DNA of 64,000 nt from Hymenolepis diminuta (Eukaryota; Platyhelminthes; Cestoda; Cyclophyllidea; Hymenolepididae), in contig CAADRB010000009.1 in NCBI GenBank assembly GCA_900708905.1, forward strand, positions 1,138,884 to 1,202,883, in the 5' to 3' direction. Of this stretch, positions 60,878-64,000 are shown piece after piece. Under the pieces are notes generated by a model. That model had not been told where the DNA came from. It did no database searches and worked only from the letters and a program-made list of their open reading frames with translations. The position numbers and the translations under genes were made by a program. Numbering within the stretch: position 1 is the first letter of the stretch; each line of letters begins with the position of its first letter.

Positions 60878-60890
60878 TCTGTTTAGTAAT

Positions 60891-60908
60891 CTACTCAAAA
60901 CAGTGCAT
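60891..60908 (-). promoter_or_regulatory. Short upstream ORF before the GATA start
   Basis: ATG CAC TGT TTT GAG TAG ends 13 nt before the main ATG and would lie in the 5' leader if transcription starts near 61.03 kb. Such upstream ORFs often reduce translation of the main frame. Confidence 0.45.
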
Positions 60909-61038
60909 TTAGTAATAGATTTCCAGTAGAAAACTAAGCTTCAGACATTAATCAGAAACGTACCAAACCAAAATGAAGATTTAAATCCTCCTCTTTGGAA
61001 ATGTTTTATTTAAGAAATAAAAGGACCCCGCTTCGGAA

Positions 61039-61082
61039 CCAATCAGCACTGAGCCCGAGTCCTCTTATAATTATTATCCAAT
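61039..61082 (-). promoter_or_regulatory. Candidate GATA gene promoter
   Basis: In the transcribed direction this is ATTGG (inverse CCAAT, 61078-61082), then TTATAAGAGG (TATA-like, 61061-61070), then a second ATTGG (61039-61043). The region is richer in G+C than its flanks and sits 160-200 bp before the ATG. The TATA-like box would place a start near 61035. Inferred from motifs only. Confidence 0.45.
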
Positions 61083-63435
61083 CACATCCCTCCTTGCCCT
61101 CTTTAGGAATGGCTAAGAAAATGGGCAATTAAATGTGGTTACTTAGACGTTTTTAACTATCGTATATTTTAGGGGAGATTCGATGGTCTAATGGGTGAGA
61201 TTATCTCGATAGTATTTATACACTTTTGAAGTACTGTTTGGAAATATCTGAAAATTTTCCGTGGTTGATGTAATAAATTGAAAGATTCGAAGCATTTTGC
61301 TAATTTTAAAGCAGCAATAAGCAGAATTACTGACTCTATAGGTCTATAAATTAAAATATTTTCTCACATTATACATATTTGGGTCATTCGGACTTCCGTT
61401 TGAAAATTTCAATTTATACAAACTCCAAAAATGAAGGTCACATCGATAACGTGTAACAAACCGATTCGGATCACTCTGATAGAATGCTTTGGTGAATTTC
61501 AAGGAACTTAATGATCAACACCATCGAAATATTTCACAGATTTCATATGTGACGTAATTCATAAGTTAAGAACCAATGAACAATGCTATATTGCAAATAT
61601 ATTCGATTTTCTTACTAAACTACACTTGGAAGATACAGATGGCTCGAGATGACTTCACGTACATTAAATTCAATCAACTAGCCGATAAGTTCTCCACATC
61701 GAAAACATGGCCTCACTCACTCACAAATCATTAGACTGAATTTTGGAATATTAAGGTATTATAAAGTAAAGAATGTCAGTTTTGACATCAAAATGCTTCC
61801 AGAATGTGGATGGCGCAAGATTATCGTCGACCTCTTAACTTTAACACTTATCGGACTCTTTTTGTTTCCCCGCAAATGTCTTTCATGGTTAGATCTTTTA
61901 ACTTCTGTTGCTTTACCTTGGGTAATCATATAAAATATCACAAAGCTTTCAACACTCTAATCGCATACTATGTTTTAAAATTGGCTATAATAGAAGGGGA
62001 ATTAAATACATGCCAGAATGCCCTGTCCTACAGGGAGTAGTCAGCAAATAAAATCGTGAAATTTTCCATTGATTCGCACTTGGGCGACCATCATCACCTC
62101 AGTTGAATTGAAAAATAAAGAAATTATATCTGAATATAATAAAAAGAGGTAGTCATTATTATCAACCATATGAAAATGGCAATCATGCAGCACTTAATCA
62201 AAGAAACAAAACACTAGAGGTGGTTGAATGGTCTATATCTGAGAAAGGAATTAAGAAATAAAAACCGCTGCAGCAAAAGAGCTTCACATCGACTTAATTC
62301 AACATTTTTCAGTATATTTACTTTTGACCTACTATTGCGGTCTAATCTTCGAAGTTCTAAGTTCTTTTCTGCGACCACGATTGAGTTGAGAGTCTCCATG
62401 TCATCCTAGCTAGGACGCTTGAGTTCAATCAAGATAAAATTCCGCATATCAGTGTCAGGAAAACACGTGATTATTTTCGTTAATAAATGCTTGATTCTAA
62501 TCATTCGAGAAATAAAGACAAAGCTCAGAATAGGATAGTTGCATATCTTTCCAGTTAGCAAACACTTCTTTATACCTCACCTCACCAATCTCAGCCCTTT
62601 TATCTACTTAGAAATTTTGATATAATTATCTTTATTGAGCCAATTAAATAAAATTTGAGTTGGCTAATTAATGAAAATTAGAAATGAAATGAGAGTGAAC
62701 TGGGTTGGTGAAGGGCTGCCTATTGAGTAAAGGGATTGTTTTTATCACTCTAACCTGTTTTTAGGATGCACTTTTAGGGATGGTTTCATTGTACGCCATC
62801 ATGGGAACATACTCCGCTCTTGACAGTTTGACAACAAGCATAGACAATTGACAAAAAAGTCTATTCACTTAGTGAATAATCCTGCCTTCGGTCATAAAAG
62901 CAGGAAAAATTTCATAAATAAATATGTGGGAAAGTTGATACTTTTGGACCTACAAATTACCATATAATGACAGAACTTTATTCCTTAAATTCCGTATTAA
63001 TATCGCAAGCATGCAATAATTAGGCCATTGTATTCTGAAGTTGTCGTTATTCTAAATCTTTGTAGAATTTCCAGTTATAAATTTCAAAATAAAGTCAGAG
63101 AAGCTTTTTCTCAAATAGAAGCTTAAATTATCTCCATTCATAATGTTATTCACAGAATTTTTAACAGAATGGGATCTCTGCAAAATGAAGTTAGGGAAGA
63201 TAGAACGTCTAACATTAACAGGATCGCTTTAACGATAAGAAATTACCAAAAACTGCCATTTTACTTGAGCGAAGTAAAGCAAGATTCGTTAAAAATTAGA
63301 CTTTCAGGTCATGTTGAGCGAACTCTAGTGAGTCTCGCTTTGTTGCCTGTCTCATTTACATGTCCACGGCTAAAAGATAGTACAAACAAATAGATCTGGC
63401 ACGAACAACCACGGAATTAAATCAGTTGCTTGACG
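61083..63435. other. Non-coding upstream region of the GATA gene
   Basis: No exon, repeat or long frame that I could support. Overlapping frames on both strands at 61759-62040 and 62214-62409 cover the same bases in opposite directions and have no motif. Confidence 0.4.
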
Positions 63436-63439
63436 AGGT

Positions 63440-63790
63440 CTGAATATTTAAATCTTGCTCACTTTGAGAGAACACAGCTTACAGAGCTCTGCTGAGCTAA
63501 AATTTTTAGTTAACTTATCTCTGCTATACTGATACCTACCTGATTAAAAAACCGATCAACAAGCACTGAACATCGTAGTTAAGGATTTCTGCAATCCAGT
63601 GGACGACTCGATAAATTAGAATTTTTAAACGTGAGATAACTGAACCCAAACATTAAATGAAGTAAGATTCATTGATACTTTGCATTGCTCTCAGTATTTT
63701 TTGATTCCCTCCCAGTTACTATTTATTAACATTTTTATTAACCGATCTCATTTGCTTCCCACAATTAAAAAATGCAATTGTTGAATTACT
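63440..63790 (+). repeat. Dispersed repeat R1, copy 2
   Basis: Matches 8838-9290 in order: CTCACTTTGAGAGAACACAG with CAGAGCTCTGCTGAGCT, then CCGATCAACAAGCACTGAAC, then ATTAAATGAAGTAAGATTC, TTTTTGATTCCCTCC and TTGCTTCCCACAATTAAAAA. A second block resembling its own middle part follows at 63850-63905, so the element may extend towards the window end. Confidence 0.7.
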
Positions 63791-64000
63791 ATAGTAACCA
63801 ACAGTAATAATAATGACACTGTGATTTGTACTTCTTAAGACAATGTGGACAGTCCATTGTTACCTGAATTTAAATAAAGCAAGACTGTCGATACCCAAAC
63901 CACTTTATCTACTTATTCATGACTCCTTTACCACTTGCATTCCTCAATGAATTCGTATGTTGAGGTGCTTTTCCATTATTATGTCTTTTAAAGGCATTTT

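Noticed and set aside
1..64000. CRISPR array, prokaryotic operons or ribosome binding sites
   Set aside because: No regularly spaced short repeats and no compact gene layout; introns, SINEs and mariner show animal nuclear DNA.

Overview
This is a window of AT-rich animal nuclear DNA, roughly one third G+C by eye. It is gene-poor and full of decayed mobile elements, and its genes carry introns with GT/AG splice sites. The one gene I can identify firmly is a GATA-family zinc-finger transcription factor of the metazoan GATA4/5/6 type. Together with a mariner transposon, a Ty3/gypsy-type LTR element and tRNA-derived SINEs, this points to an invertebrate animal. A lophotrochozoan such as a flatworm is a reasonable guess, but the sequence does not prove it.

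Layout. 1-13 kb: non-coding DNA with a nearly complete but dead mariner element (1056-2378), SINE copies (about 5.6 and 7.5 kb), one copy of repeat R2 (3.3 kb) and one of repeat R1 (8.8-9.3 kb). 13-34 kb: mostly featureless, with a few candidate minus-strand exons (13.1, 22.4, possibly 28.3 kb), a reverse-transcriptase scrap (20.7 kb), a SINE (23.2 kb), a second R2 copy (23.5 kb) and a partial R1 copy (25.1 kb). 34.1-39.2 kb: a CpG-rich island, two inverted SINEs, and a candidate plus-strand exon that runs straight into a decayed Ty3/gypsy LTR retrotransposon whose two LTR cores are almost identical. 39-51 kb: non-coding apart from two diverged SINEs. 51.9-52.3 kb: two phase-compatible minus-strand exons of an unrecognised gene. 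55.7-61.1 kb: the complete GATA gene on the minus strand. 63.4 kb to the end: another R1 copy.

The GATA gene can be assembled from five coding exons whose splice phases all agree (0.94 kb of coding sequence, 314 codons plus stop). It has a candidate promoter with two CCAAT boxes and a TATA-like box, a short upstream ORF, and an AATAAA signal just past the stop. Its C-terminal finger and basic tail are canonical. Its N-terminal finger keeps the four cysteines and their spacing but has lost the usual residues around them.

Most open reading frames here are what chance gives in DNA of this composition: I expect about two frames of 115-125 codons in 64 kb. They are not reported as genes unless splice sites, composition or protein motifs add support.
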